Under the pieces are notes generated by a model. It was given only the letters and a program-made list of their open reading frames with translations. It was not told the origin of the DNA and did no database searches. A stretch of 64,000 bases of DNA, taken from Nitrospirota bacterium. GTDB taxonomy: Bacteria; Nitrospirota; Leptospirillia; Leptospirillales; Leptospirillaceae. Where the stretch lies: contig JAJYYA010000041.1 of assembly GCA_021801345.1 (NCBI GenBank), positions 34,504 through 98,503 of the forward strand, read 5' to 3'. The position numbers and the translations under genes were made by a program. This document shows, in pieces, positions 18,760 to 27,590 of the stretch (position 1 is the stretch's first letter; each line of letters opens with the position of its first letter).

Positions 18760-19143
18760 ATGATCGATTTTGGGATGAGGGTTCTGGTTGTGGACGACTT
18801 TTCCACGATGCGCCGGATCGTGAAGAATACGTTGCGCCAGATCGGCTTCACGAACATCGAGGAGGCTGAAGACGGTCAGAAGGCCTACGACCGCCTGTCG
18901 GTGGAAAAGTTCGACTTTGTCGTCAGCGACTGGAACATGCCGAACATGACGGGGATCGACCTTCTCCGGAAGGTGCGCGCCACGCCGCAGATCAAGGACA
19001 TTCCCTTTCTCATGGTGACGGCCGAGGCGAAGCAGGAGAACATCGTGGAGGCGATCAAGGCGGGAGTGTCGAACTATATCGTCAAGCCCTTCACCGTGGC
19101 GACGCTCGACGAGAAGATCAAGAAGATTTTCAAGGAAAAATAG
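18760..19143 (+). CDS. cheY: Chemotaxis response regulator CheY
   Basis: CheY is phosphorylated by CheA and binds the motor switch. The 127-residue single receiver domain has the acidic pair Asp12/Asp13, phosphoacceptor Asp57 (VVSDWNMP), Thr87 and Lys109, the same numbering as enterobacterial CheY. The ATG at 18760 follows GAGGAAGGAG; an open frame reaches 18718. It is followed by cheA after 40 nt. No cheZ, cheR or cheB is in the window. Confidence 0.96.
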   Translation: MIDFGMRVLVVDDFSTMRRIVKNTLRQIGFTNIEEAEDGQKAYDRLSVEKFDFVVSDWNMPNMTGIDLLRKVRATPQIKDIPFLMVTAEAKQENIVEAIKAGVSNYIVKPFTVATLDEKIKKIFKEK

Positions 19144-19183
19144 GCAACGCCAATAAGCACAGGATCCGCAGGAGGAGATCGTC

Positions 19184-21163
19184 ATGGGGGATGGCTTCGA
19201 TAACGATGAGATGAAGGAGATCGTCCAGGACTTTCTTCAGGAAGCCACGGAGATGCTCGAAGGGCTCGACAATTATTTTGTCCAGCTCGAGAACAATCCC
19301 GAGGACAAGACGCTCTTAAACGAGATCTTCCGGACTGCGCACAGCATCAAGGGATCTGCCGGCTTCATCAATCTGACCCGGATCGTCGAGGTCGCCCACC
19401 ATGCGGAAAATGTTCTCAACCAGCTCAGAAGCGGCAACATGCGCGCAGAGCCCGCCGTCATCGACATCATTCTCGAGGCGATGGACGCCCTCAAGGTCCT
19501 GGTGAACGAGGTCAAGACCGGGGAGCAGGCCGACGTCGACATCGAGGGGATCAACATGAAACTCGATCTTCTCCTCCAGTGGGGAGAGGATGCCGGTGCC
19601 GGCGACGGATCCGGTGGGGAGCCTTCCGGAGGCGAGGAGATGGCGGCCGCCGTCCGGGAAGAACAGGCGATCGACCGTGTTGCGTCGGCCTCCTCTTCGG
19701 ACTCTCAGGCTCCTGCCGCCTCGCATGAGGCTCCTCCCGCCGCCCCTCCCTCTCCTCCTCCCCCGCCGCCGCCCTCCCCGCCGCCTTCTTCCCGGCCTCA
19801 GCCGCCGGAACCCTCCGGTCCCCAGCGCGTCACCCCTGCCGCCTCCCGGGAGGAGGCCCAGGGGGCGGAGGCCCCCGGAGGGGCCAAGGCCGCCGAAGGC
19901 GCCGGAGAGTCCGATCAGACCATCCGAGTCGAGATCAGCCGCCTCGACAGCGTGATGAACTTGGTCGGCGAGCTTGTCCTGGGACGCAACAGGCTTGTGA
20001 AGCTCTCGGGCGACGTCGACGGGGTGGTCGACTTCGAGCAGCGGATCAAGGAGGTGGCCGAGGCGATCTCCCAGCTCAATCGGGTGACGACCGACCTTCA
20101 GACCGCCGTGATCAAGACCCGGATGCAGCCGATCAAGAAGGTCCTGGGGAAGTTTCCCCGCATGGTTCGCGACCTCTCCCGCAAGATGGGAAAGAGTATC
20201 CGGCTCGAGCTCGTCGGTGAAGAGACCGAGCTCGACAAGTCCGTGATCGAGGAGATCGGCGACCCCTTGGTCCACATCATCCGAAACTCCATCGACCACG
20301 GAGTCGAACTTCCCGACGACCGCATCGCCCAGGGGAAGGATCCCGAAGGGGTGGTCCGGATCTCCGCCTACCAGGAGGGGAACTCCATCGTTATCGAGAT
20401 CGTCGACGACGGCCGGGGAATCGATGTCGAGAAGGTCAAGAAAAAGGCAGTCGAACGGGGGATCCTCACCGAGGCCGACGCCCGGAGGATGACCGATGCC
20501 GAGGCGGTCAACATCATCTTCCTCCCGGGATTCTCGACGGCGGACAAGGTGACGGACGTCTCGGGCCGGGGCGTGGGAATGGACGTCGTCCGGACCAATA
20601 TCAGCAAGATCAACGGATCGGTGGAGGTCTCGACCCAGAAGGGGCTCGGCTCGACCTTCACGATCCGCCTCCCGCTGACCATCGCCATCATTCAGGCCCT
20701 GATGGTCACCATCCTCCCCGAGACCTATGCGATCCCGCTGGCCAGTGTGGTGGAAACGGTCAAGATTACCGAAAAGGACATCAAGACCATTTCGGGGAGC
20801 GAGGTCTTGAACCTCCGCCAGCAGGTCCTTCCCCTCATCCGCCTGCGGGACGAGTTCAAGGTGCCCCAGGAGGAGGCGGGGAGCACGCCGGCCGGAACTT
20901 ACGTTGTGGTGGTCCAGATCGGATCGAAGAACCTCGGTCTCGTGGTCGATCGCCTTCCCTACCAGGAGGAGGTGGTCATCAAGTCCATGGGGCCCATCCT
21001 TGCAGGAATCCGCGGGCTCGCGGGGGCGACCATCACCGGGGACGGGAAGGTTGTCATCATTCTCGACGTGGGGGAGATCCTTCAGGATGTCTCGCTTCGC
21101 TTAAAGACGACCTCTCCCCAGATGGGGGCAGGAGAAGCGGCAATGCTGGGCAATGGGGGGTAG
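19184..21163 (+). CDS. cheA: Chemotaxis histidine kinase CheA
   Basis: CheA autophosphorylates and passes phosphate to CheY. The 659-residue product has a P1 Hpt domain with His53 in FRTAHSIKGSAGF. A low-complexity Ala/Pro/Ser linker spans about residues 130-245, where the CheY-binding P2 domain normally sits. The P3 dimerisation domain (ISRLDSVMNLVGELVLGRNR), the P4 kinase domain (HIIRNSIDHGVE; IVDDGRGIDVEKV; SGRGVGMDVVRTNI) and a P5 CheW-like domain follow. No recognisable P2 can be seen. Confidence 0.97.
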   Translation: MGDGFDNDEMKEIVQDFLQEATEMLEGLDNYFVQLENNPEDKTLLNEIFRTAHSIKGSAGFINLTRIVEVAHHAENVLNQLRSGNMRAEPAVIDIILEAMDALKVLVNEVKTGEQADVDIEGINMKLDLLLQWGEDAGAGDGSGGEPSGGEEMAAAVREEQAIDRVASASSSDSQAPAASHEAPPAAPPSPPPPPPPSPPPSSRPQPPEPSGPQRVTPAASREEAQGAEAPGGAKAAEGAGESDQTIRVEISRLDSVMNLVGELVLGRNRLVKLSGDVDGVVDFEQRIKEVAEAISQLNRVTTDLQTAVIKTRMQPIKKVLGKFPRMVRDLSRKMGKSIRLELVGEETELDKSVIEEIGDPLVHIIRNSIDHGVELPDDRIAQGKDPEGVVRISAYQEGNSIVIEIVDDGRGIDVEKVKKKAVERGILTEADARRMTDAEAVNIIFLPGFSTADKVTDVSGRGVGMDVVRTNISKINGSVEVSTQKGLGSTFTIRLPLTIAIIQALMVTILPETYAIPLASVVETVKITEKDIKTISGSEVLNLRQQVLPLIRLRDEFKVPQEEAGSTPAGTYVVVVQIGSKNLGLVVDRLPYQEEVVIKSMGPILAGIRGLAGATITGDGKVVIILDVGEILQDVSLRLKTTSPQMGAGEAAMLGNGG

Positions 21164-21179
21164 TCGGCCCTGACAGGGG

Positions 21180-21225
21180 GGACTCCCTCCTTTCATGGGG
21201 ATGGCGGCATTAAGGCCGGGAGTCC
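21180..21225 (+). repeat. Inverted repeat between cheA and the chemoreceptor gene
   Basis: GGACTCCC at 21180-21187 and its reverse complement GGGAGTCC at 21218-21225 could form an 8-bp stem with a 30-nt loop. There is no T-run, so it is not an obvious terminator; it may be an RNA structure that reduces read-through or stabilises one end. Confidence 0.4.
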
Positions 21226-21247
21226 GGCCACCACGAGGAGGAAGAAG

Positions 21248-22936
21248 ATGGAGGAACGCAGACAACATCTGCGCATGCGCCTCTCGGTCAAGCTTGGTGT
21301 CGCAACGGCTCTTGCCCTTGTCCTCGTCCTCGGGGTGACCTACACGCTCTTCTACCGGTCGGCCAAGGACGACCTCTCCCGGATCGAGACCGGGAAGATG
21401 ACAATGATGGGCCAGTCGATCGTCCGCGGGCTCGGTACGATCATGTACTCGATCAATGCTCCGGCCCTGTCGCAAAAGCTCGTGGCCGATCAGAAGTCGT
21501 TGCCGGGGGTTGTCCGGGTCCAGGTGCTTCGGCCCGACGGCACCCAGTCCTTCTACGACAATGCCACGATCAACAGGGTCAACGCGTGGCGCCACTACAA
21601 GGCCTACTCTCCCCGGATGTTTTTCGCCCACCCGGGCCACGACGAGCGGGCGATCGCTCAAAAGGCCCGCTTCCAGGACGTTGTGAAGTATGCCAGGTCG
21701 GCCACCTACAACGAGGTGATCGATGGCAAGCCGGTTTTGACGAGGCTCTTTCCGATCCGGTACGAGAAAAACTGCGCCCTCTGTCATGGCTATGCCTCCC
21801 ATGAGCCGACCCTGGCGGTTCTCCGGGTCAGTATGGAGCGGAGCTCCTTCGAGGGGGATCTCTCGAGGCTCAAGCTGCAGGCCGCGGGCTATGCGCTGGG
21901 AACGGTCGGCATCCTTCTTCTGATCCTGACCTTCTTTATCCGAACGATGGCGGTCAGGCCCATCGGGGGGCTCGTCCGGGTCATCGAGCGGACGGCGGAG
22001 GGCGACCTCACCCAGCAGATGGAGAGCCAGGCCGGGGATGAGGTGGGCGACCTCGTCAATCATTTCGGCCGGATGGTCGAACATCTGCGCGACCTGGTCA
22101 AAAAGGTGACCAACGAATCCTCCTGCGTCGAGGTGGGCTCGAAGAATATGATCGGCTCTCTGGAGAATATCCGGGGGAAGGCGACGGCCCAGATGCAGCA
22201 GATCGATTCGGCCAAGAAGGCGGTCGACGATCTGGGACGCTCCCTGGCCGATGTGGCCCAGGTGACGCGCCAGGCCTCCGATCTTTCGATGCGGGCAAGC
22301 CAGGAGGCCAACGCCGGGGGAGAGACCGTCTCCGAGATGGTGCGGGAGCTGAGCCGGATCGAAACGGTGATTCTGGAGGCGGGAGAGAAGATCCTCGACC
22401 TTGGGAAGAGATCGGATCAGATCTCCCAGATCGTCAACATCATCAATGAAATCGCCGAACAGACCAACCTTCTGGCGCTCAATGCGGCGATCGAAGCGGC
22501 GAGGGCCGGAGAGCAGGGGCGCGGATTTGCCGTGGTGGCCGACGAGGTGCGGAAGCTTGCCGAGCGGACGACCCGCTCCACCCGTGAGATCTCCGAGACA
22601 ATCTCCCAGCTTCAGGGACTGACCGACCAGTCGGTGAAGGTGATGGACCGCGGCTCGAAGGAGATGAAGCTCCTGATCGTCGAGACCCAGAAGACGGCCG
22701 ATGTCTTCTCCCGCATTGTGGCATCGGCCTCCGATGTCTCGGGCCGGGTGAACCAGATCGCCGAAAGAACGGGCGAACAGACCCGATCGATCGAGCATGT
22801 GGGCAAGGTGGTCGACCAGACAGCCCGCGATGCCCGGGAGACGGTCTCAAATGTCACGGAGGCGGTCGATGCCGGAGAGGGCCTTCAGAAGCAGATGGAA
22901 GAGCTCAACTTGTATCTCTCCCGGTTCAAGGTCTAG
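21248..22936 (+). CDS. Methyl-accepting chemotaxis protein with periplasmic c-type haem motif
   Basis: This transmembrane chemoreceptor signals to CheA. The 562-residue product has a first membrane helix at about residues 16-36, a periplasmic domain (38-210), a second helix (about 214-232), HAMP (to ~285) and a cytoplasmic signalling domain with the hairpin tip [20 protein letters not shown]. The periplasmic part resembles DUF3365/Tll0287-type haem sensor domains and carries CALCH at residues 176-180, a CxxCH covalent haem motif. This suggests redox, oxygen or nitric-oxide sensing. The ligand is inference. It lies between cheA and cheW. Confidence 0.9.
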   Translation: MEERRQHLRMRLSVKLGVATALALVLVLGVTYTLFYRSAKDDLSRIETGKMTMMGQSIVRGLGTIMYSINAPALSQKLVADQKSLPGVVRVQVLRPDGTQSFYDNATINRVNAWRHYKAYSPRMFFAHPGHDERAIAQKARFQDVVKYARSATYNEVIDGKPVLTRLFPIRYEKNCALCHGYASHEPTLAVLRVSMERSSFEGDLSRLKLQAAGYALGTVGILLLILTFFIRTMAVRPIGGLVRVIERTAEGDLTQQMESQAGDEVGDLVNHFGRMVEHLRDLVKKVTNESSCVEVGSKNMIGSLENIRGKATAQMQQIDSAKKAVDDLGRSLADVAQVTRQASDLSMRASQEANAGGETVSEMVRELSRIETVILEAGEKILDLGKRSDQISQIVNIINEIAEQTNLLALNAAIEAARAGEQGRGFAVVADEVRKLAERTTRSTREISETISQLQGLTDQSVKVMDRGSKEMKLLIVETQKTADVFSRIVASASDVSGRVNQIAERTGEQTRSIEHVGKVVDQTARDARETVSNVTEAVDAGEGLQKQMEELNLYLSRFKV

Positions 22937-22966
22937 GGAACGTTTCGCAATCCGAAGGAGCAAGGG

Positions 22967-23512
22967 ATGGAAAAGATGGAAACGGCAGTCGTTCCCGTGA
23001 GCGAGAGAGGAGATCTGGCCGTTGAAAGGACGGCGACTCCCGGCATGGTGGACTTCGGCGAAAGCATTCTTCAGCTCGTCAGCTTCAAGCTGGGCGAGGA
23101 GGAGTATGCGCTCGACGTGATGAATGTACGGGAGATCAACCGGATCTCCGATGTGACCCGGGTCCCGAAGGCCCCCTACTTCGTGGAGGGGGTCATGAAC
23201 CTTCGGGGAAAGATCCTGCCGGTCATCAACCTCCGCAAGCGCTTCGGATTTCCTCCGTCGAGCACCGATCCCGAGGAGGCAAGGACGATTGTCGTCTTCC
23301 AGGAGGGGGTCATGGTGGGACTGGCGGTCGACCAGGTCTTTCAGGTCATCCGTATCGGCAGGGACAAGATCGAGAACAACGAGGGAATCGGCCTGGGCAA
23401 TGTTCTCGATGCGGTCATGGCGGGGGTGGCCCACCTGGGCGACAGGCTCGTCGTCCTCCTCAATCTCCCGAAATTGCTGGAAACAATCCAGCGCGATGCC
23501 GGAAGACGGTAG
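22967..23512 (+). CDS. cheW: Chemotaxis coupling protein CheW
   Basis: CheW links chemoreceptors to CheA. The 181-residue product has an N-terminal extension of about 30 residues, then the CheW domain with the typical YALDVMNVREINRISDVTRV, VEGVMNLRGKILPVINLRKR and VDQVFQVIRI blocks. It sits between the chemoreceptor gene and motA. Confidence 0.95.
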   Translation: MEKMETAVVPVSERGDLAVERTATPGMVDFGESILQLVSFKLGEEEYALDVMNVREINRISDVTRVPKAPYFVEGVMNLRGKILPVINLRKRFGFPPSSTDPEEARTIVVFQEGVMVGLAVDQVFQVIRIGRDKIENNEGIGLGNVLDAVMAGVAHLGDRLVVLLNLPKLLETIQRDAGRR

Positions 23513-23539
23513 ATGGCACAGGCAGGCTAGGGGATCCGG

Positions 23540-24334
23540 ATGGATATTACAACGATCCTGGGACTTGTCATCGGGCTCGGGGCGATCCTTCTCGGAGCGA
23601 CCCTTGAGGGACTTCCGCTTACGACCATTCTTCAGCCGACGGCGGCGATGATCGTCTTTGGAGGGACCTTCGGGGCGACGCTTCTGCAGTTTCCCCTGAA
23701 CTTCATCATCAAGTCTCTCAAGATGGCCCCCCGGATCTTCTTCTCGAAGGCCGCCGATCCGGGTCCCATCATCCAGAAGATCCAGGATCTCTCGAAGACG
23801 AGCCGGAAGGAAGGGCTTTTAAAGCTCGAGGCCCATCTCGAGGATCCGGAGATCAAGGAGGATCCCTACTTTGCCCGGGGGGTCCGGATGGTGATGGACG
23901 GAACGGAGATCTCCAAGGTTCGGGAGGCTCTCGAGGTGGAGGCCCACTACATCGAGGAGGAGGAGGGGGTCGTCTACAAGGTCTACGAGTCGATGGGCGG
24001 GTATGCCCCGACCATCGGAATTCTCGGAGCCGTTCTGGGGCTGATCCACGTCATGAGCAACATGGGGGACCCGGCCAAGCTTGCCGAAGGGATCGCCACC
24101 GCCTTTGTCGCCACGGTCTACGGTGTGGGGTCGGCCAATCTGGCCTACCTCCCCATCGGAGGCAAACTCAAGCTCAAGGGACGGGGCGAGGCGAAGCTTC
24201 GGGAAATCATCGTCGACGGCTTAGTCGGCATCGGTCAGGGAGAGAACCCCGGCATGATCGAGGAGAGGCTCCTGGGATTCCTCAATGATGCCGAGCGCGT
24301 CAAGTACGAACAAACCTACCGGAAGGGCAAGTAG
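23540..24334 (+). CDS. motA: Flagellar stator protein MotA
   Basis: MotA surrounds MotB and couples ion flow to rotation of FliG. The 264-residue product has four membrane segments and the MotA hallmark blocks MIVFGGTFGATLLQFP, YAPTIGILGAVLGLIHVM and GIATAFVATVYGVGSANL. The cytoplasmic loop carries charged residues expected to contact FliG. It is followed by a hairpin that overlaps the motB ribosome site. Confidence 0.96.
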   Translation: MDITTILGLVIGLGAILLGATLEGLPLTTILQPTAAMIVFGGTFGATLLQFPLNFIIKSLKMAPRIFFSKAADPGPIIQKIQDLSKTSRKEGLLKLEAHLEDPEIKEDPYFARGVRMVMDGTEISKVREALEVEAHYIEEEEGVVYKVYESMGGYAPTIGILGAVLGLIHVMSNMGDPAKLAEGIATAFVATVYGVGSANLAYLPIGGKLKLKGRGEAKLREIIVDGLVGIGQGENPGMIEERLLGFLNDAERVKYEQTYRKGK

Positions 24335-24357
24335 CCCCTCCGGTCGAACCGGAGGGG
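24335..24357 (+). promoter_or_regulatory. Perfect hairpin in the motA-motB gap overlapping the motB ribosome site
   Basis: A 9-bp perfect stem has arms CCCCTCCGG (24335-24343) and CCGGAGGGG (24349-24357) and a 5-nt loop. It begins immediately after the motA stop. Its 3' arm contains part of the GGAGGGGAGGG purine tract that serves as the motB ribosome-binding site (ATG at 24367). It has no T-run. It may tune motB translation relative to motA; the effect is inference. Confidence 0.65.
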
Positions 24358-24366
24358 AGGGTTGCC

Positions 24367-25218
24367 ATGGCAAAGAAGGCCAAACACGAGGAGCACGAAA
24401 ACCTCGAACGGTGGCTTGTCTCTTACGCCGACTTCATCACCCTCCTTTTTACCTTCTTCGTGATGATGTACGCCATCTCAGCGGTGAACACGGGAAAGTA
24501 CAAGGTTCTTTCGAACGCCATTGTCGCGACCTTTACCCACAAGACCGTCACCGCCCACATGCATGTGATCATCCCTCACAGCCGGGTCACGCCCGGAAAG
24601 GCCAATCCCAAGGTCAAGACCGTCCTCTTTCGCGCGATGCAGCTCGTCCAGGACAAGTCCTCCTCGCACGGGGCATTGAAGGTCGTCAAGTCGAGCGAGG
24701 GGATCCGCATTCAGATCCAGGCGGCCTTTCTCTTCCGGACGGGACGTGCGAGCGTCCGAAAGCAGGCGCTTCCCGTTCTCAAGAACATCGCCGCCCTTCT
24801 CACCAAGACAAAGAGGGATATCCGGGTCGAGGGCCATACCGACAATGTCCCGATCCACGGCCGCTACAAGAACAACTGGGTCCTCTCCTCGATGCGGGCT
24901 GTCAATGTTCTGACGACCCTGATCGGACAGGGACCCCTCGATCCCCATCGCGGGAGCGCCGCCGGCTATGGAGAGTATCGACCCTTGGTCCCCAATACGA
25001 CCCCCGAAAATCGTCAGAAGAACCGACGGGTCGAGATCGTGGTGCTCAAGGAGAAGCAGCCGGATGCCGGACCGTCTCCGGAGCCGATTCCGGCGGTCAC
25101 CTCGCCGCTTGAGGGGATTGCGCCGACCGATATGGGGGGAGGCGGAGCCTCTGCCTCCCCCTCCTCTCCCGCTCCGGTCCCTCCGGTTCCGACCGAGCTT
25201 CCGGCGCCGAAAATTTGA
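24367..25218 (+). CDS. motB: Flagellar stator protein MotB
   Basis: MotB anchors the stator to peptidoglycan and provides the ion-binding aspartate. The 283-residue product has one N-terminal membrane segment containing SYADFITLLFTFFVMMY (the Asp is the channel residue). An OmpA-like peptidoglycan-binding domain follows (about residues 118-220) with VEGHTDNVPI and an NRRVEIVV end. A Pro/Ser-rich tail of about 50 residues extends beyond the domain. Confidence 0.96.
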   Translation: MAKKAKHEEHENLERWLVSYADFITLLFTFFVMMYAISAVNTGKYKVLSNAIVATFTHKTVTAHMHVIIPHSRVTPGKANPKVKTVLFRAMQLVQDKSSSHGALKVVKSSEGIRIQIQAAFLFRTGRASVRKQALPVLKNIAALLTKTKRDIRVEGHTDNVPIHGRYKNNWVLSSMRAVNVLTTLIGQGPLDPHRGSAAGYGEYRPLVPNTTPENRQKNRRVEIVVLKEKQPDAGPSPEPIPAVTSPLEGIAPTDMGGGGASASPSSPAPVPPVPTELPAPKI

Positions 25219-25230
25219 GGGAGGTCGTCC

Positions 25231-25551
25231 ATGGCCATTCTTCCTGTTGTGGGTCTCGAGCAGGTGATTGCACAGTCGCCGGCGCTGCTCTCGGAGAGGG
25301 TCCGCGAACAAAAGAAAGAGGAGGGGCGTCCTGAAGAAGCGACCCCTCGGCGCTCCGGAGAGAGTCCTGAGCCCCCGCCCGTCGAGGGAGTCCGTCCTGT
25401 CTCCCCTGTCGGGGAAAATGACGGGACGGGAGAGAATGTGGAGAAAGAGGAGGAAACGGAGTATCCTGTCGGAAAGAACGGACGTTTTTCCGGAAAGGGC
25501 GGAAGTCGCGGGAGAAAGATGCCCCGCCACCGCCTCGATATCGAGGCCTGA
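25231..25551 (+). CDS. Small hypothetical protein in the motility operon
   Basis: The 106-residue product is not assigned to a family. It has a short hydrophobic start (MAILPVVGLEQVIAQSP), a highly charged Glu/Arg/Pro-rich middle with no predicted fold, and a basic C-terminus ending KMPRHRLDIEA. Small proteins of this build, ending in an arginine-rich segment plus a hydrophobic-D-I tail, are common next to motility genes in other phyla. A protein ending in a similar RRRVDFFA motif is encoded at 56738. It starts 12 nt after motB and overlaps the next gene as TGATG. Confidence 0.65.
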   Translation: MAILPVVGLEQVIAQSPALLSERVREQKKEEGRPEEATPRRSGESPEPPPVEGVRPVSPVGENDGTGENVEKEEETEYPVGKNGRFSGKGGSRGRKMPRHRLDIEA

Positions 25552-26183
25552 TGACGGGAGAGAGGATGGGGCTTTCGGAATTTGAGGTGATCACCGGCAT
25601 GGTCGAGGCAGTCCTGATCATTATGGGAGTTGTCCTCATGGTACGCCTCCGCATGCTCCGCAAGGCCGTGCGAACCCGGAACAGGATCGGGACCGACGAG
25701 AGCCCTTCTTTTCAGGACAATCCCCGAGACTCCTCTGTCGCTTCCGCCGGGTTGCGGGAGGAGGAAGAGGCCTTCCGGAAGGAGCAGGGCAGGGAGAGGA
25801 AACGCTTTGAGTCCCTGATCCGGGATGCCGAGAAGATGCGGGCAGAGCTCCAGGTTCTTTTCTACGACATCGAGTCGCTGGTCGATGAGCTTGGCCGCAT
25901 GCGGGAGGCGGCCCCTTCGTCTCCTCGCCCCGCGGAGCCGGGAAGTCCTGTCCCCCCAGCCGGAGAGGAGGGAGGGGGCATGTTCATTCTTCCCGACGAT
26001 GACGAGGTCGCCCGCGGGATCCCACCCCTCGGAGCTTCCGACAGGGACAGGCCGCTCAAGGAGACGGTTCTCGCCCTTTCCCGGGAAGGGCATTCCGTTC
26101 CCGAGATTGCCCAGGCGATCGGACGAAGCGAGGGAGAGGTCTCCTTTCTTTTGTCCATGGAGAGGGTCGGCCAGTCCAGCTAG
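25551..26183 (+). CDS. DUF2802-like membrane protein of flagellar operons
   Basis: The 210-residue product has an N-terminal membrane helix (about residues 13-32), a basic stretch, a coiled-coil region (about 60-125) and a Pro-rich linker. It ends in a small helix-turn-helix-like segment, VLALSREGHSVPEIAQAIGR, then EGEVSFLLSM. This order matches proteins labelled DUF2802 or DUF6115 that lie beside cheW or flagellar genes in many bacteria. Function is unknown. The ATG at 25551 overlaps the upstream stop; ATG at 25566 with GGGAGAGAGG is an alternative start. Confidence 0.65.
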   Translation: MTGERMGLSEFEVITGMVEAVLIIMGVVLMVRLRMLRKAVRTRNRIGTDESPSFQDNPRDSSVASAGLREEEEAFRKEQGRERKRFESLIRDAEKMRAELQVLFYDIESLVDELGRMREAAPSSPRPAEPGSPVPPAGEEGGGMFILPDDDEVARGIPPLGASDRDRPLKETVLALSREGHSVPEIAQAIGRSEGEVSFLLSMERVGQSS

Positions 26184-26289
26184 TCCGGCCAGGGGAGCAA
26201 AGGCCTGAGGGAAGGGGCCAATGTCTCGTGCGCACCCCCCTTCCGGAAGAGCTCTCCCGGGAATCTTCCTCAATCACGCAGGGAGGATC

Positions 26290-27189
26290 ATGGATCCTGT
26301 CGGACAAAGCCAGTCTCCTCCCTCCCCGCCCCGGGACTCGAGGCCCTTCGAGCTGCTGTTCTGGCTCCTCGACCTCTCGAAGGCGGCTCTTCCCCGCGGG
26401 ACGGTCAAGACCTCCCTCTCTCCGGAGATCCTCGCGAAGGCCTTCTTCGGCGGGGATTCTCCCGGTCCCCTTCGCTTCCTTCCGCTTCCCCCCGGCCCCG
26501 CAAAACTCCTTGAGAAAATGCTCGACTCCGCCTCTTCTTCAACCAAAAAGAGTTCGATCGACGTGGTGGTTGTGCGCAAGGAGAACCACCTGGAGTGGCT
26601 CTTCTCCTCAAAGGGAGGGGGTCTCCGTTTTGTCTCGCCTCTCCTTCGCTCCCGGCATGAGGCCATCGGCCTCGAACCGAGTGATCTTGGCACCGGAGAG
26701 AGCCCCCCCGCCTCTCCTTCCCCTCCCGTCGACAAGGGGAGTCCCTGGCAGTCCGGATCTCTCCCGTCTCTTCCGGAGGAGGGTCGGAGCGAGGAGTCGG
26801 TCAATGAACGAGGAGCCCTCAGAAGCCATGGGAGCCTCGGGGCGGGGCCGGTCGTGGCATGGCCGGCCTATCTTCCGGGGCGGACGATCGAGTTTTCGGT
26901 CCGCTGGTATGTTCCCGAGGGGGAGGGCGGGGAGGAGGGAAGAGCCATCAGCTTCACCCTCGACATTCCCTGGGAGGGCCCCGACGGAAACTCTCCCAAA
27001 GAGTCCGTCCGCCTGATGGGGCAATTTCTCCCGAAGGGGGAGATGACCCTTTCAGGACGGGCTCTCCCTCAGTCGTTCTGCGACCACGTGGAAGCCCGAG
27101 GCCCGCTTCTCAAGCAGAGCCTTCGCGTCTACCCCGGGATCGATCTGACTCTCCGGCTGACGGGGAAGGGCTCGGGAGGTCCGGCATGA
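26290..27189 (+). CDS. FliK-like protein paired with FlhX (YlqG-type)
   Basis: The 299-residue product has a short N-terminal helical region, a low-complexity Ser/Pro middle and a C-terminal domain (about residues 190-295). Phrases such as SFTLDIPWEGPDGNSPKESV and a following strand-rich part recall the C-terminal domain of FliK-like proteins. It overlaps the flhX-like gene by ATGA, the same pairing as ylqG-ylqH in Bacillus. The ATG at 26290 has GGGAGG just upstream; a start at 26221 is also open. The FliK link is an inference from context and fold pattern. Confidence 0.55.
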   Translation: MDPVGQSQSPPSPPRDSRPFELLFWLLDLSKAALPRGTVKTSLSPEILAKAFFGGDSPGPLRFLPLPPGPAKLLEKMLDSASSSTKKSSIDVVVVRKENHLEWLFSSKGGGLRFVSPLLRSRHEAIGLEPSDLGTGESPPASPSPPVDKGSPWQSGSLPSLPEEGRSEESVNERGALRSHGSLGAGPVVAWPAYLPGRTIEFSVRWYVPEGEGGEEGRAISFTLDIPWEGPDGNSPKESVRLMGQFLPKGEMTLSGRALPQSFCDHVEARGPLLKQSLRVYPGIDLTLRLTGKGSGGPA

Positions 27190-27512
27190 CGCCGGAGGCG
27201 GAAAACGCGAAAGGCGATCCGCCGGAGAGTCCGGAGCGGATGAGTCTTTCGATCGCACTGCGCTATCTTCCGGGAGTCGACGAGGCGCCGATCGTTCTTG
27301 TGAGCGGGCAGGGAGAGATCGCCCGGGGGATCGTCCTTCTGGCCAAAAGCCTCAGGATCCCCGTGGTCTCGGAGCCCGACCTCTCCCGAAAGCTTCTTCG
27401 GGTGCCTCCGGGCCATCCCGTCCCCGAGGAGCTCTATGAAGCCGTCGCCGTGATCCTGGCGGCCCTCTTTGTTTCGGGGAGCCCGCCTCAGCCCGGGAAG
27501 GGGAGCGTGTAG
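27186..27512 (+). CDS. FlhB C-terminal domain homologue (FlhX/YlqH)
   Basis: The 108-residue product aligns by eye to the cytoplasmic C-terminal domain of the FlhB encoded at 12506. ALRYLPGVDEAPIVLVSGQG matches AVVLKYHPETMVAPVVVAKG, and RIPVVSEPDLSRKLL matches GVPIVEDPPTARGLF. The membrane part is absent and so is the NPTH autocleavage motif. Stand-alone FlhB C-domains (FlhX, YlqH) occur in several phyla and can partly replace the cleaved FlhB fragment. It ends the left motility block. Confidence 0.8.
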   Translation: MTPEAENAKGDPPESPERMSLSIALRYLPGVDEAPIVLVSGQGEIARGIVLLAKSLRIPVVSEPDLSRKLLRVPPGHPVPEELYEAVAVILAALFVSGSPPQPGKGSV

Positions 27513-27590
27513 CCTCGGTGGCGTTATTAAGACAGATCGCCTCCTTTGGTCCCTTTTCCAAAGATCCCTTCTTCTGATAGACTTTTCCCC

